Shown piece by piece: positions 42,664 to 50,674 of a DNA stretch of 64,000 nt. The DNA comes from Sphingomonas sp. QA11 (GTDB taxonomy: Bacteria; Pseudomonadota; Alphaproteobacteria; Sphingomonadales; Sphingomonadaceae). Under the pieces are notes generated by a model, which searched no databases, was not told where the DNA came from, and saw nothing but the letters and a program-made list of their open reading frames with translations. The stretch lies in the NCBI RefSeq assembly GCF_028473665.1, contig NZ_CP098774.1:3934501-3998500 (forward strand). The letters are read 5' to 3'. Made by a program: the position numbers and the translations under genes. Within the stretch, counting starts at the first letter, position 1, and every line of letters begins with the position of its first letter.

Positions 42664-43524
42664 TCAGCGCGCATCGGCGACCGAGAAGCCATCGTCCGAT
42701 GTCCACTGATACAGGTGCCGGGAAAGCGAATAGGCCGAGACACTGGCAATCTCCGCGGCGACGGCCGCGAGCGACTCTCGCCCGTCGCGATCCTCGGCGG
42801 CGCACAGCATGACCTCATCGCGCGCCGGCATGGCAATGCAGATCGGTCCTTCAAGCGCCAGTCCGCCTCGCCACTGCGGCAGGATCAGCAGCATCGACGC
42901 GTCGTAATTGCGATCCAGTCGCGCGGCGTAGCGCCCATCGCTGCCCTCGATCTTCAATGCGGGGAGCATGGCGGTCAGATTGGCGATGGCGCGCTCATGA
43001 AGAGCCGCTTCGTCCAGGCCCATCGCCGAAAGCGTCTTTCGGGTGATGTACTCCATGGTGTCGCCCGTATCGATCGCGTAGGCGACGACCATATCGCCGC
43101 AGAACGGGCTCGTGATGAACGAGGCATCGGCGGCATCGAGCCTTGCGCCATCCATCTGGCGCTTGGCGGAGCCGGCCCATGCCGCCGGCTTCATTACCGG
43201 GAATATCCTGGCGGGATCCGTCGTCTCGCCGAGATCGTCGTTGAACCGAGCCTCTTCCAGTTGCGCCGCCATCAGGGCGTCGATCCCGGCTTCGCCGTTC
43301 CGATAGCGCGCATACCAGTTCCCGAAATACTGGGTCGCCCGGGTGCCTTTCGGCATCGTCCAGATCACCCAGGATTCGGTCGCACTGGCACCGACATGGA
43401 CTTCGACGGTATTGGCGGGACAGTGCCTCTCGATGAGGGCGGCATAGCGGCGGACGTAGTCCGGATAGGTCAGCATCCGGTCCTGTGGTGGAGGAGAGCC
43501 GAACAGCTTCTTGAGCAATGACAT
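42664..43524 (-). CDS. DUF1444 family protein
   Basis: 286 residues: LLKKLFGSPPPQDRMLTYPDYVRRYAALIERHCP at the start, EARFNDDLGETTDPARIFPVMKPAAW, DMVVAYAIDTGDTMEYITRKTLSAMGLDEAALHERAIANL and DASMLLILPQWRGGLALEGPICIAMPARDEVMLC. These are typical DUF1444 segments (YtpQ-like), soluble, role unknown. The ATG at 43524 matches the family start although its ribosome site is weak; the open frame upstream runs into a GntR remnant. Confidence 0.75.
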   Translation of the reverse strand: MSLLKKLFGSPPPQDRMLTYPDYVRRYAALIERHCPANTVEVHVGASATESWVIWTMPKGTRATQYFGNWYARYRNGEAGIDALMAAQLEEARFNDDLGETTDPARIFPVMKPAAWAGSAKRQMDGARLDAADASFITSPFCGDMVVAYAIDTGDTMEYITRKTLSAMGLDEAALHERAIANLTAMLPALKIEGSDGRYAARLDRNYDASMLLILPQWRGGLALEGPICIAMPARDEVMLCAAEDRDGRESLAAVAAEIASVSAYSLSRHLYQWTSDDGFSVADAR

Positions 43525-43639
43525 CAGCGGACTTTCAAAGGGGCGATCGAACGATGCGTAACCTGTGTCGGAAACGAAAAGGAAGGCTGAATGATCCGAG
43601 GCCACCGCGATCCCGATCATGACGGCCGAATCTGCTGCC

Positions 43640-43906
43640 CGGCTAACGTGTCGAGGGGTATCCGACGATGTCGCCATCAAGCGGGATTGTGTTGCGCCTT
43701 GGTGTCGGGGTCGTCCCGCGGTGCCGGTTCGAGAAGTTCCTCGCCGACGAGACGCCGGGCGCCGTCGCGAAGCGGTGCGATCGAAATATATGCTCCACGG
43801 CAATGGCCCGCTCGACAAGTATCTCTCCGGGTTTGAACCGGCCGGCGACGAGGTCGGCCTTGAGCAGGTGATAGGCCCGGCCTGCGATCACGGCTTCAGG
43901 TGCCAT
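43640..43906 (-). pseudogene. frameshifted N-terminal fragment of a GntR-family regulator
   Basis: The first frame gives AYHLLKADLVAGRFKPGEILVERAIAVEHI, the start of a GntR winged helix. The continuation is in another frame, SIAPLRDGARRLVGEELLEPAPRDD, which is the recognition helix and following strand of the same domain. Thus a frameshift near 43790 splits the domain, and a stop near 43680 removes the effector domain. Non-functional remnant. Confidence 0.6.
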
Positions 43907-43918
43907 GGCAGGGGGCCT

Positions 43919-44329
43919 TCACCGCGCGCGGGGGCTATACAGCCCCGCCCGTGCGCTCAACCGCGACGCGGCCGCTTCCTGATGGCGGCCCACGACATCG
44001 AGCATTTCGCATTCGAGATCCCAGAGATCGTCTTGCAGCAACAGTTCACGCGGTACGGCCATCTTGTGCTCCGTTGCGAGCAGAGGAATGAACAAATGCG
44101 GCGTCGCCATATCCAGCGCGTGCGCGCAGCGGATATGATCCTCGAGCATCGACGTGGTGACGCCGCCCTCGATCTCGCGCAGCCAGCGTTCGCTGCGCGT
44201 GATGACCTGCGCCAGGCGCGATTGCGAGACCCTGTCCCTGCGGCGTCGCCGCTCGATGAGCTTTCCTGAGAGCTCCTTTATGAACGCGAAAACTTCACCC
44301 TCAGTCTTTTGCGGACTTTGGAGCGTCAT
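43919..44329 (-). CDS. XRE-like HTH regulator
   Basis: 136 residues. The N-terminal half is a helix-turn-helix of Cro/CI type: LSGKLIERRRRRDRVSQSRLAQVITRSERWLREIEGGVTTSMLEDHIRCAHALDM. The C-terminal half (PHLFIPLLATEHKMAVPRELLLQDDLWDLECEMLDVVGRHQEAAA) has a helical pattern common in sphingomonad phage/ICE-type regulators. It lies close to the FseA-like gene and the palindrome array, so it is a candidate binder of those sites. Confidence 0.75.
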   Translation of the reverse strand: MTLQSPQKTEGEVFAFIKELSGKLIERRRRRDRVSQSRLAQVITRSERWLREIEGGVTTSMLEDHIRCAHALDMATPHLFIPLLATEHKMAVPRELLLQDDLWDLECEMLDVVGRHQEAAASRLSARAGLYSPRAR

Positions 44330-44476
44330 CTGCCGGTCTCCCTAGCAGCGGCTCAAAGATCCAAACGCACGGCCCGATGGAACATTGTTGCACAAAAATC
44401 TTATGGTCAATTGGCTATTGGTCGCGCGAACAAGAGTAATTTCGCGCCATCGCCAGTAATAGTCGCGTGCATGCGA

Positions 44477-44914
44477 CTAATTCTGTCGCTGCGCGCGCGG
44501 CCTTCCAATCTCCTCGGCCACGCCATCGTGCAACACCAGCAGCTCGCGGTCCGCGCGTTCCTCCAGCGCCATCAAGGCGGCGAGGAAGATCTTCCAGACC
44601 TGCGGCGCCGCATAGACCTGCTGACTTGCCACAACCCGCGCGATCACGTCCTCGACGCGCCCGGCGAGCGCGGGCGATGTCCCGACATAACGAATGATCC
44701 GACCGCCATAGCGCTCGAGCTCGGGGTCAAGAAGGCAGGCCGCAATCTCTTCCGTCGCGCAGCGTCCCAGCCCTACAACCGCGACATATAATGTTGTGCC
44801 ATGCGGCAGGAGATCGACCACCAGACGGCACAGGCGGACGTGGACGCGCAGAAACAGCTGAATGCCGTCAGCCGAGAATTGGAGCTTGTAGGCGCGGGAT
44901 CGCGTGACTGCCAT
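44477..44914 (-). CDS. hypothetical protein divergent from the FseA-like gene
   Basis: 145 residues: QFSADGIQLFLRVHVRLCRLVVDLLPHGTTLYVAVVGLGRCATEEIAACLLDPELERYGGRIIRYVGTSPALAGRVEDVIARVVASQQV and a helical end. No membrane segment. Family not recognised. Its start faces, across 339 bases that contain the four-palindrome array, the start of the FseA-like gene, suggesting a shared control region. Confidence 0.55.
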   Translation of the reverse strand: MAVTRSRAYKLQFSADGIQLFLRVHVRLCRLVVDLLPHGTTLYVAVVGLGRCATEEIAACLLDPELERYGGRIIRYVGTSPALAGRVEDVIARVVASQQVYAAPQVWKIFLAALMALEERADRELLVLHDGVAEEIGRPRAQRQN

Positions 44915-45029
44915 GAGCGCTCTTTCGCTTCTTGCAAGAAAACCGAATCCGCGACCGTCGTTTCGACCCTGATATCATCGCGTGGTGGTTTATCGTCTCT
45001 TCGCTTTGCCACGAACACATCACGAAACC

Positions 45030-45106
45030 GGAAATACACTTCCGATCTACGGAAATCCATTTCCAATAACCGGCAACACACTGCCCCAAAACGGAAGTGT
45101 ATTTCC
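45030..45106. promoter_or_regulatory. array of four 14-bp palindromes at exact 21-bp period
   Basis: Sites at 45030-45043 (GGAAATACACTTCC), 45051-45064 (GGAAATCCATTTCC), 45072-45085 (GGCAACACACTGCC) and 45093-45106 (GGAAGTGTATTTCC). Start-to-start distance is 21 bp each time, two helical turns, so all sites face the same side of DNA. Consensus GGAA-N6-TTCC, with site 3 diverged, and site 4 the exact inverse complement of site 1. It lies in the divergent promoter region between genes starting at 44914 and 45254. Most likely cooperative operators; iterons of a replication origin are an alternative. Confidence 0.85.
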
Positions 45107-45253
45107 CCGCCCCTTGCGGGACCTCACCGAGTGCCGCCATCCCCGCCGCGTCACCATGACGAAGCCAGGACGAACCCGGCAAAGGGTTGGGTCGCGCCTC
45201 GCCAAATTGCCGTCCCGGGAGTCCCTTTTCGGACAGACAGGAGAAGTGTGGAC

Positions 45254-46097
45254 ATGGCCAGGACGCCCTCTGCCCGCGCGGACGCGCTCGCCGCCTCCGG
45301 GACAGGGGTTACGCGCCGGGTCGAGGCATCGGCGCAAGCCACGTTTCCCGGCGATCGGTCGCACGACCCGGCCGCCCGCGAAGCGGTCGCCCGGTTCGGT
45401 CGGTCGGCATTGGCCTGGGAAATTCTCCGCCGCAATCCTCTCTATCGGGCCGATGCGGATCGCGAACGATCGGCCCACGGCCCCGGCGCTGCCTCGCCCG
45501 CTTTCGTCGCGCGCTGGGGGCTGCACTTTCGCTGAGGATCCAGCGCACTCCTGCGCCTCGGTGCGACCGGTCTGGTCCCGGGCCGCCGATCCGCGCGTGC
45601 TCGCGGTGCGCGCCACGCCGCTGGCCGCGCGGGAGCACGGATTGGCCGCGTACCCCTTCGACCGTGATCTTTTCCCCGGCCACCTTCTCGTCTATGACGG
45701 GCAGGAGCATGTCCGCATCGATCGTCCCGCCGGAGTGATCAGGCTCGATGTCGTGAGCGGTAGCCTGCGCGCCGGCCCGGTCACTCTGACGTTCGAGATC
45801 GCCTATGACGATCGGTTGGCGATCCAGCTTTCCGCGCTGCGCGATTTCGAAATGGCCATTTCAAGAGACGGCGCGGGTTCGCCCGGCCCCGAGCGGCTTC
45901 CGGGATTGCTCGCCGCGCTGCAGGCGGTCGATGCTCACGCCGCCGGGGCGCGCCTGCGCACCATCGCCGACCTGCTCCTTGGCGAGGGCGATTGGCCCGG
46001 GGACGGGGAGTATCGCAAATCCCGCGTACGGCGCATACTTGCCGTCGGTGAGCAATTGCTGCGCGCCGGACCGTTGCCGATCCTCGCAATGCGGTGA
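45254..46097 (+). CDS. FseA-like DUF2285 activator needing a +1 frameshift
   Basis: The first frame (45254-45535) encodes DPAAREAVARFGRSALAWEILRRNPLYRADAD ... SPAFVARWGLHFR and stops at TGA 45533-45535. Reading on by +1 from TTT at 45527-45529, skipping C45530, continues AEDPAHSCASVRPVWSRAADPRVLAVRATPL and a full DUF2285 domain to 46097, for 280 residues in all. UUU-C lets tRNA-Phe slip onto UUC. In ICEMlSym of Mesorhizobium, FseA is made from two DUF2285 frames by programmed +1 frameshifting and activates excision. The same logic is proposed here; a plain frameshift mutation is the alternative. AGGAG lies ten bases before the ATG. Confidence 0.75.
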
Positions 46098-46196
46098 GAT
46101 CCTCTCTCTGAGTCAGGCACAATCTCAACAGTGAAACGCTGGCCGTCGAAGCGTCCGGTCGACGCCCAGATGCCGGATTAGACGGCGTGGACAAAT

Positions 46197-46466
46197 TCAG
46201 CGAAGCGCTTCTATGCTTACCAGCTTGAGGTCGCCGTCGAAGGGCTCGACGTATGCGCAGATGTTGTCCGAGAACGCGTCCATCAGATTGAGCCCTTCGG
46301 GGTCATAGTCGTTCTCGGCGACCAGCCTCAGCTTACCGTCCACAAAGGTGCAGGTGACGTTGTGTTCGTGCGGATAGTGAAGCCGAAACGCTTCGGTGAT
46401 ATCGCGCGCCGCTTCGTCTCCCGCTGCGGCGGGAACATCATGGCATTCCAAAGTGATGCGATACAT
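46197..46466 (-). CDS. small acidic conserved hypothetical protein
   Basis: 89 residues, acidic: MYRITLECHDVPAAAGDEAARDITEAFRLHYPHEHNVTCTF, DGKLRLVAENDYDPEGLNLMDAFSDNICAYVEPF, ending KLVSIEAL. Alternating strands and a helix suggest a small alpha/beta domain. No family recognised. Convergent with the FseA-like gene, 100 bases away; a small antiactivator of that protein is one possibility, unsupported by similarity. Confidence 0.6.
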   Translation of the reverse strand: MYRITLECHDVPAAAGDEAARDITEAFRLHYPHEHNVTCTFVDGKLRLVAENDYDPEGLNLMDAFSDNICAYVEPFDGDLKLVSIEALR

Positions 46467-46579
46467 GTGTCGATGCTCCGGGCTTTGCGAACCTATCGGG
46501 AAACAGGGCTGACGGGGAAGTCGAAATGATTGACGAGGCGTCAGGGGATTGATTCACGACTGCTTTTTGGGAGGTAGGC

Positions 46580-47045
46580 GTGAGCAGGGGTGATCTCACT
46601 GAAGCAGAATGGCGGGTTCTGAAGAGGTTGTTGCCCATCGAGCCTGAGAACCGTGGCTGAGGCAGGCCGCCCGAGCAGAACCGCTCAATTATCAACGGCA
46701 TCCTGTCGCGGCTCCGCTGAGTCGCTCCATGGTGCGACGTGCCGCCCAAATATGGCAGTTGGAACACCATCTATCGCCGGTTCCGGCGATGGAGCGAAGC
46801 CGGAGTCTGGGAGACCGTTGCCGTGACGTTGGCCGAGATCATGGCGGACAGCGGCCATTGCAGCATCGACAGTACCACGGTTCGCGCCCACGTCTCGGCA
46901 GCGGGCGGAAAAGGGCGGCTCATCGACGCGCTCTTGGCCGCTCGCGGGGCGGGTTCACCAGTACACTTCACTGCCTGGCTGATGCCCTTGGAAGACCAAT
47001 CGCCTTCAAGGACAGGCTACGGAATCGGGTACCTGACGGCCTGAT
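46580..47045 (+). mobile_element. decayed IS5-family transposase (DDE) remnant
   Basis: From the GTG at 46580 the frame reads LTEAEWRVLKRLLPIEPENRG, then a TGA, GRPPEQNRSIINGILSRLR, a second TGA, VAPWCDVPPKYGSWNTIYRRFRRWSEAGVWE and HCSIDSTTVRAHVSAAGGKG (the first catalytic Asp in IDSTTV). A frameshift near 46955 shifts to LHCLADALGRPIAF. Two nonsense codons plus a frameshift and loss of the C-terminal half make it inactive. Terminal inverted repeats were not found. Bases 47046-47263 hold only further unrecognisable sequence. Confidence 0.85.
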
Positions 47046-47263
47046 CGGACGGCGGTCTACACCGCCCAAATCGTCGGCACGACACCGGAGCGCGCGCGAA
47101 TGAACAGTTTTACGCCCAACCCCCGCTCCAGCGTGGCGACCCCGCGCGCAAGGCTCGTTGATCGACCCCAAGCGCCAGAGCTACCGGCGAGAAGCCGCCA
47201 TGGTCAGCCGCGATAATGGCGCAATGGACTTGGTAAAGGTCGATCATCGACTGGCGCTGGCGG

Positions 47264-47761
47264 CTACTGGTAGCGCAAGCCGATGGTCATGGCGGCGGGC
47301 GCCGGCGACGGCACGGGACGCGGTGCCGGTTTGATCCGAATGGAGAGTCTGAGCGGGAGCAACATGGCTTTGGGCGGCGCGGCGGACAGGTCCAGTCCGA
47401 CCAGCAACGCATCCAGATCATCATTCGGCTGGCTCTGCGCGAACAGGCCGTGATCGATCCGCGTCACCTTGCCCTTGCTATTGATCCAGAAGGCGATCTT
47501 CAAGACCGCGCCATCGCCCTTTCCCGCCTCGGGCAACTGGTCGAGATAGTTGTGCAGGCGCACGGCGATCGGATCGTCGCTGGCCAGCCGTGCCTGCACG
47601 GCGTCGGAGACATGCCCCGCATAGGCGATCCACGCGGCCGGGGCCTGACCCGCCCCAACTTGTCGTGCCTCCGCATCCCCCGTCACGCCCAGCGCGGCGA
47701 GCATGCCGCCCAGGCCGGGCAGCAGACGGATTAGCCGATGCGCGCGACGCCCCCGGGTCAT
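47264..47761 (-). CDS. exported TonB-C-like protein at the operon end
   Basis: 165 residues: hydrophobic start (RLLPGLGGMLAALGVTGDAEA), then a domain AWIAYAGHVSDAVQARLASDDPIAVRLHNYLDQL, GAVLKIAFWINSKGKVTRIDHGLF, LDALLVGLDLSAAPPKAMLLPLRLSIRI. The strand-helix-strand order and the VLKIAFWINSKGKVTRI block recall the TonB C-terminal domain of energy-transducer-like proteins, without the usual long Pro-rich spacer. It overlaps the preceding small gene (ATGA, 47758-47761). Probably periplasmic, part of the adhesin operon. Confidence 0.65.
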   Translation of the reverse strand: MTRGRRAHRLIRLLPGLGGMLAALGVTGDAEARQVGAGQAPAAWIAYAGHVSDAVQARLASDDPIAVRLHNYLDQLPEAGKGDGAVLKIAFWINSKGKVTRIDHGLFAQSQPNDDLDALLVGLDLSAAPPKAMLLPLRLSIRIKPAPRPVPSPAPAAMTIGLRYQ

Positions 47762-47976
47762 GCCCGAGCCTCCATCATTGGGGGAACGGCTGCAGCGCCG
47801 CAAGCCGCACTTGGCAAATAGGTCGTCAGACGCACACCCGTGAACAATCGCTGATGCTGGTCAATGATCTCGACCGCATGAGCATGGATCAGCCCGCAGA
47901 CATACAAGGCGGCGATGGCGGTGAGCAGAACGCCGCCCGCGAACCCGATAGCCATAAACACGATCGCTGACAGCAT
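47758..47976 (-). CDS. small single-pass membrane protein
   Basis: 72 residues with one strong transmembrane helix (LSAIVFMAIGFAGGVLLTAIAALYVCGLI) and a short tail. Unknown role. Fourth from the end of the haemagglutinin operon by order OmpH, this gene, TonB-C-like; coupled by ATGA to the last gene. A longer frame up to 48066 overlaps the OmpH gene and is unlikely. Confidence 0.65.
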   Translation of the reverse strand: MLSAIVFMAIGFAGGVLLTAIAALYVCGLIHAHAVEIIDQHQRLFTGVRLTTYLPSAACGAAAVPPMMEARA

Positions 47977-47998
47977 GATTTGGTTCCTCGTTCTGGCG

Positions 47999-48601
47999 TT
48001 ACGGCTTCGCCGCCGGCTGGACCGGCAACGTCTCGCGGTTGAAGCTGATGGTGGTGACCTTCGCATCGAGACCCCGCACCACGTCGGCGGTAAGGTCGTT
48101 TGCGAGATTGCCGCCGAGCACCGAATTGCGGTCGACCAGCAGGCCGCATTTGCGCTGCGTATAGACCTGGGCGATCACCGGCTGGGCATAGTCCGCGATC
48201 GTCGCCATCGCCTTCTCGCGGGTAGCCTCGATTTCGCGACCACGAAGCTGCGCCTTGGCCTGCACTGCCCGGAGGCGGGGCTGAAGCATCTGTTCGCGCT
48301 GGGAGCGCTGCGCGGGAGTCAGTTTGGCAACCTCCGCCTGAAACGCCTGGAGATCGGCGTCGAGCGGCTTGCGCTCGGCCGCGACCTCGGCTTGTGCGTC
48401 ACCGGCAAGCTGCTGGAGCCGTGCGGTAGCTGCCTTGCCGACGGCAGCATTGATGAAGATCGCCTCGCGCGAGAGCATACACAGGCCCGGAATAGCCGTG
48501 CCCCCCAACGGCGCTGCCGCCGGTGCAGAGCCCTGCTGCGCCGAGGCAGGAATAGCAGCGACGAAAGTGGCAACGGAAACAGCGGCAGTGATTATCTTCA
48601 T
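47999..48601 (-). CDS. OmpH/Skp-like periplasmic chaperone
   Basis: 200 residues: signal peptide (IITAAVSVATFVAAIPASA), then AIFINAAVGKAATARLQQLAGDAQAEVAAERKPLDADLQAFQAEVAKLTPAQRSQREQMLQPRLRAVQAKAQLRGREIEATREKAMATIADYAQPVIAQVYTQRKCGLLVDRNSVL, the coiled-coil tentacles and closing strand of OmpH. Skp-type chaperones hold unfolded outer-membrane proteins; here it may escort the giant exoprotein or its porin. It starts 3 bases after the TIGR03032 gene stop. Confidence 0.85.
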   Translation of the reverse strand: MKIITAAVSVATFVAAIPASAQQGSAPAAAPLGGTAIPGLCMLSREAIFINAAVGKAATARLQQLAGDAQAEVAAERKPLDADLQAFQAEVAKLTPAQRSQREQMLQPRLRAVQAKAQLRGREIEATREKAMATIADYAQPVIAQVYTQRKCGLLVDRNSVLGGNLANDLTADVVRGLDAKVTTISFNRETLPVQPAAKP

Positions 48602-48604
48602 CGG

Positions 48605-49828
48605 TCAGTCTTTCACAGGCGTGGGATGGGAGGCCCAATCCGCGGACGGCGCGGAGTTGGCAGTGGTGGAGAACGCTTCGTCCTCGGGCGGCACATCGTC
48701 GTCCTCGGGGTTGCCACTGGGGCCGAGCTTGCGTTCCCAGAAACCGCCCTTGATGGTCATGAACGAGGGTTGCCGGGCCCAGAGTTCGGGCGCGAGGATC
48801 TCGGCGCGGCGCACATCGGGCAGTAGTTGAAGGTCGAAGATTTCGTCGGTGCCGGTCTGAAACTCGAGCACGCCGAGGATGCGGCCCGACCGCGGCTCGA
48901 CCGCCGCGACGCCCGCCATCAAACCCTCGGCTCGATCCTCGATCGGCAGGCCCTGCGGCCCGCGCTTCTGGCGCAGTTTCGACAGACCGACGAACAGGAT
49001 GCCCTTGTACGCCGCAAGCCCATGCGTGAACCCCGGCAGCGTCGCCACGGTGCACGTCGCGCCCGACGCGGGATCGACTTCGAGCAACAGGCCCTTGCCG
49101 CCTTCGAGCACATAGAGTTTGCCGTCGATGACGCGCGGCGAGTGCGGCATGGACAGCCCCTCGCAGACCACGCGGCCGGTCGCGACCTCCATGAGAAGCC
49201 CGCCATCCGCCATGCCGGCGCGCCAGCCACCGGGCTCGGTACTCCGACCCAGCATGGTGACATAGCTAACCTTGCCATCGGCGAACGCCATGCCGTTCAG
49301 ATGGCAGCAGTCCTGGCTGGTGAGACCGTCGAGGAAAGGCGGCTGCCAGATCGGCGTGAAGTTGAAGAAACCGTCGATCACGGAAATGCAGTTGAACCGC
49401 GTGTTGACGGTGAGCACGATATTCTTGTCGAACACCATGTCGTGCAGGTCGCAATACGCCGTGTGGAAACTGACCCGCGGCACGAAAATCGCGTCGTAAT
49501 GATCGGGCCTGTCAGGATAGAGCGGCGCGAGCGTTGGCTCATTGGCGAAGATGGTGACATCGCGTGTGGTAGCGATGGCAAGCCGGTTGCCGCCGACCGC
49601 CAGTCCCATCGTGCGCGGGAGCAGGCAGGCAGCGAGCGTCGGCTTGCCGTCGGTCACGCCGAGCAGCGCCACGCCTGAAGGACGGCGCGACAGAGCCAGC
49701 GAACAGCCCAGCGTCTCCAGCACGTGGAGAAACTGGCCATGGTCCTGAAGATCGACCAGCGCTGGCCGATCGATCTCCGTTGGCATTTCAGCCGACGACC
49801 CGGTCTCGGAGGACGGCGCCGACGTCAC
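48605..49828 (-). CDS. TIGR03032 family protein (DUF4915)
   Basis: 407 residues of beta-propeller-like sequence. Family blocks: HDMVFDKNIVLTVNTRFNCISVID, FTPIWQPPFLDGLTSQDCCHLNGMAFADGKVSYVTMLG, GGLLMEVATGRVVCEGLSMPHSPRVIDGKLYVLEGGKG, TLPGFTHGLAAYKGILFVGLSKLR. Members occur beside SapC and giant adhesin genes and may be prolyl hydroxylation or repeat-binding helpers; the reaction is not established. No signal peptide. ATGA overlap with sapC. Confidence 0.88.
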   Translation of the reverse strand: MTSAPSSETGSSAEMPTEIDRPALVDLQDHGQFLHVLETLGCSLALSRRPSGVALLGVTDGKPTLAACLLPRTMGLAVGGNRLAIATTRDVTIFANEPTLAPLYPDRPDHYDAIFVPRVSFHTAYCDLHDMVFDKNIVLTVNTRFNCISVIDGFFNFTPIWQPPFLDGLTSQDCCHLNGMAFADGKVSYVTMLGRSTEPGGWRAGMADGGLLMEVATGRVVCEGLSMPHSPRVIDGKLYVLEGGKGLLLEVDPASGATCTVATLPGFTHGLAAYKGILFVGLSKLRQKRGPQGLPIEDRAEGLMAGVAAVEPRSGRILGVLEFQTGTDEIFDLQLLPDVRRAEILAPELWARQPSFMTIKGGFWERKLGPSGNPEDDDVPPEDEAFSTTANSAPSADWASHPTPVKD

Positions 49829-50649
49829 GTTCCGGTCTTCATCGGCGCAGTGGTCGGCGCAGCGCCGGCGGCAACCGCATCGTGCGCGGCCAGCGCTTCC
49901 AGTGGCTGACTTGCCGCACCCGCCAGCGCCAGCAGGTCGCGAAAACGCGCCAGCGAAGCGAGATGGTAATGAACCAGCGCCAGCCAGCCTTTGCGATGCC
50001 AGTCGGAGACCACATCGTCCGGCAACGCGGCGAACTTCGCCGCATCGACGACGCGGAAGCCCTGGACGTTGAAGGGCGTGCCGTCCGACAATGTCCCATG
50101 CGCCTGCTGATCGACCAGCAGGTCGGCCGTCACCAGCGCGGCGCAGAAGGCGCGCGTCTCGATCTGGCTCGCCTGGAGTGCGGCGGAGAAGGCGAGCGCG
50201 TCGCGGGTGAATTGGCTGGGTTCATCCCCCGTAAACAGCGCGACAAGTCCGTCGCCTCCCTCCGGAGACGATACGATCCGGTCGGAGGCCATATCGACGC
50301 CGAGCGCAAGCTGCGCACCGCCCACAGTCTCGATGAACACGAACGGATAGCGGCGAACATAGGCAGGAATATAGCGCCCTTCGGCCCAAACACCCTCGGT
50401 CACGAACGCATTGTCCTTGCCCAGGCCCAGCACCGCCGCCGGGTGAACGGGATTGCCGACGAAAACAATCGGACAAGTCCCCTGCGCCTCGATGAACTCC
50501 GCCGTCATCAGCGGCACCGCGTTGGTCACCCCAGAGAAGGTGAAGTCACGTTCACCCTTCAAATGTAGGTCGCGGTGCGCTTGGGCCGTCAAAATTCGGG
50601 GAGACCCGTAGAAGAGCGGCAAAGGCCCGGAAGCATCATGGTCGGTCAC
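49825..50649 (-). CDS. SapC family protein
   Basis: 274 residues. SapC signature: LHLKGERDFTFSGVTNAVPLMTAEFIEAQGTCPIVFVGNPVHPAAVLGL, NAFVTEGVWAEGRYIPAYVRRYPFVFIE and LFTGDEPSQFTRDALAFSAALQ. SapC was first noted with S-layer protein secretion in Campylobacter; in proteobacteria it accompanies surface-protein loci. No signal peptide, so cytoplasmic. Starts 25 bases behind the adhesin stop. Confidence 0.9.
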   Translation of the reverse strand: MTDHDASGPLPLFYGSPRILTAQAHRDLHLKGERDFTFSGVTNAVPLMTAEFIEAQGTCPIVFVGNPVHPAAVLGLGKDNAFVTEGVWAEGRYIPAYVRRYPFVFIETVGGAQLALGVDMASDRIVSSPEGGDGLVALFTGDEPSQFTRDALAFSAALQASQIETRAFCAALVTADLLVDQQAHGTLSDGTPFNVQGFRVVDAAKFAALPDDVVSDWHRKGWLALVHYHLASLARFRDLLALAGAASQPLEALAAHDAVAAGAAPTTAPMKTGT

Positions 50650-50674
50650 GGATAGAACTCCTGGGAATTACGAC

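Noticed and set aside
45030-45106. Possible CRISPR array
   Set aside because: Units are 14-bp palindromes with 7-bp gaps, too short for repeats and spacers, and no cas genes are present.
44982-45530. Long N-terminal extension of the DUF2285 frame (371 codons from 44982)
   Set aside because: The extension reads through the operator array and is Arg/Pro-rich. The homologous N-terminal part lies in the other frame from 45254.
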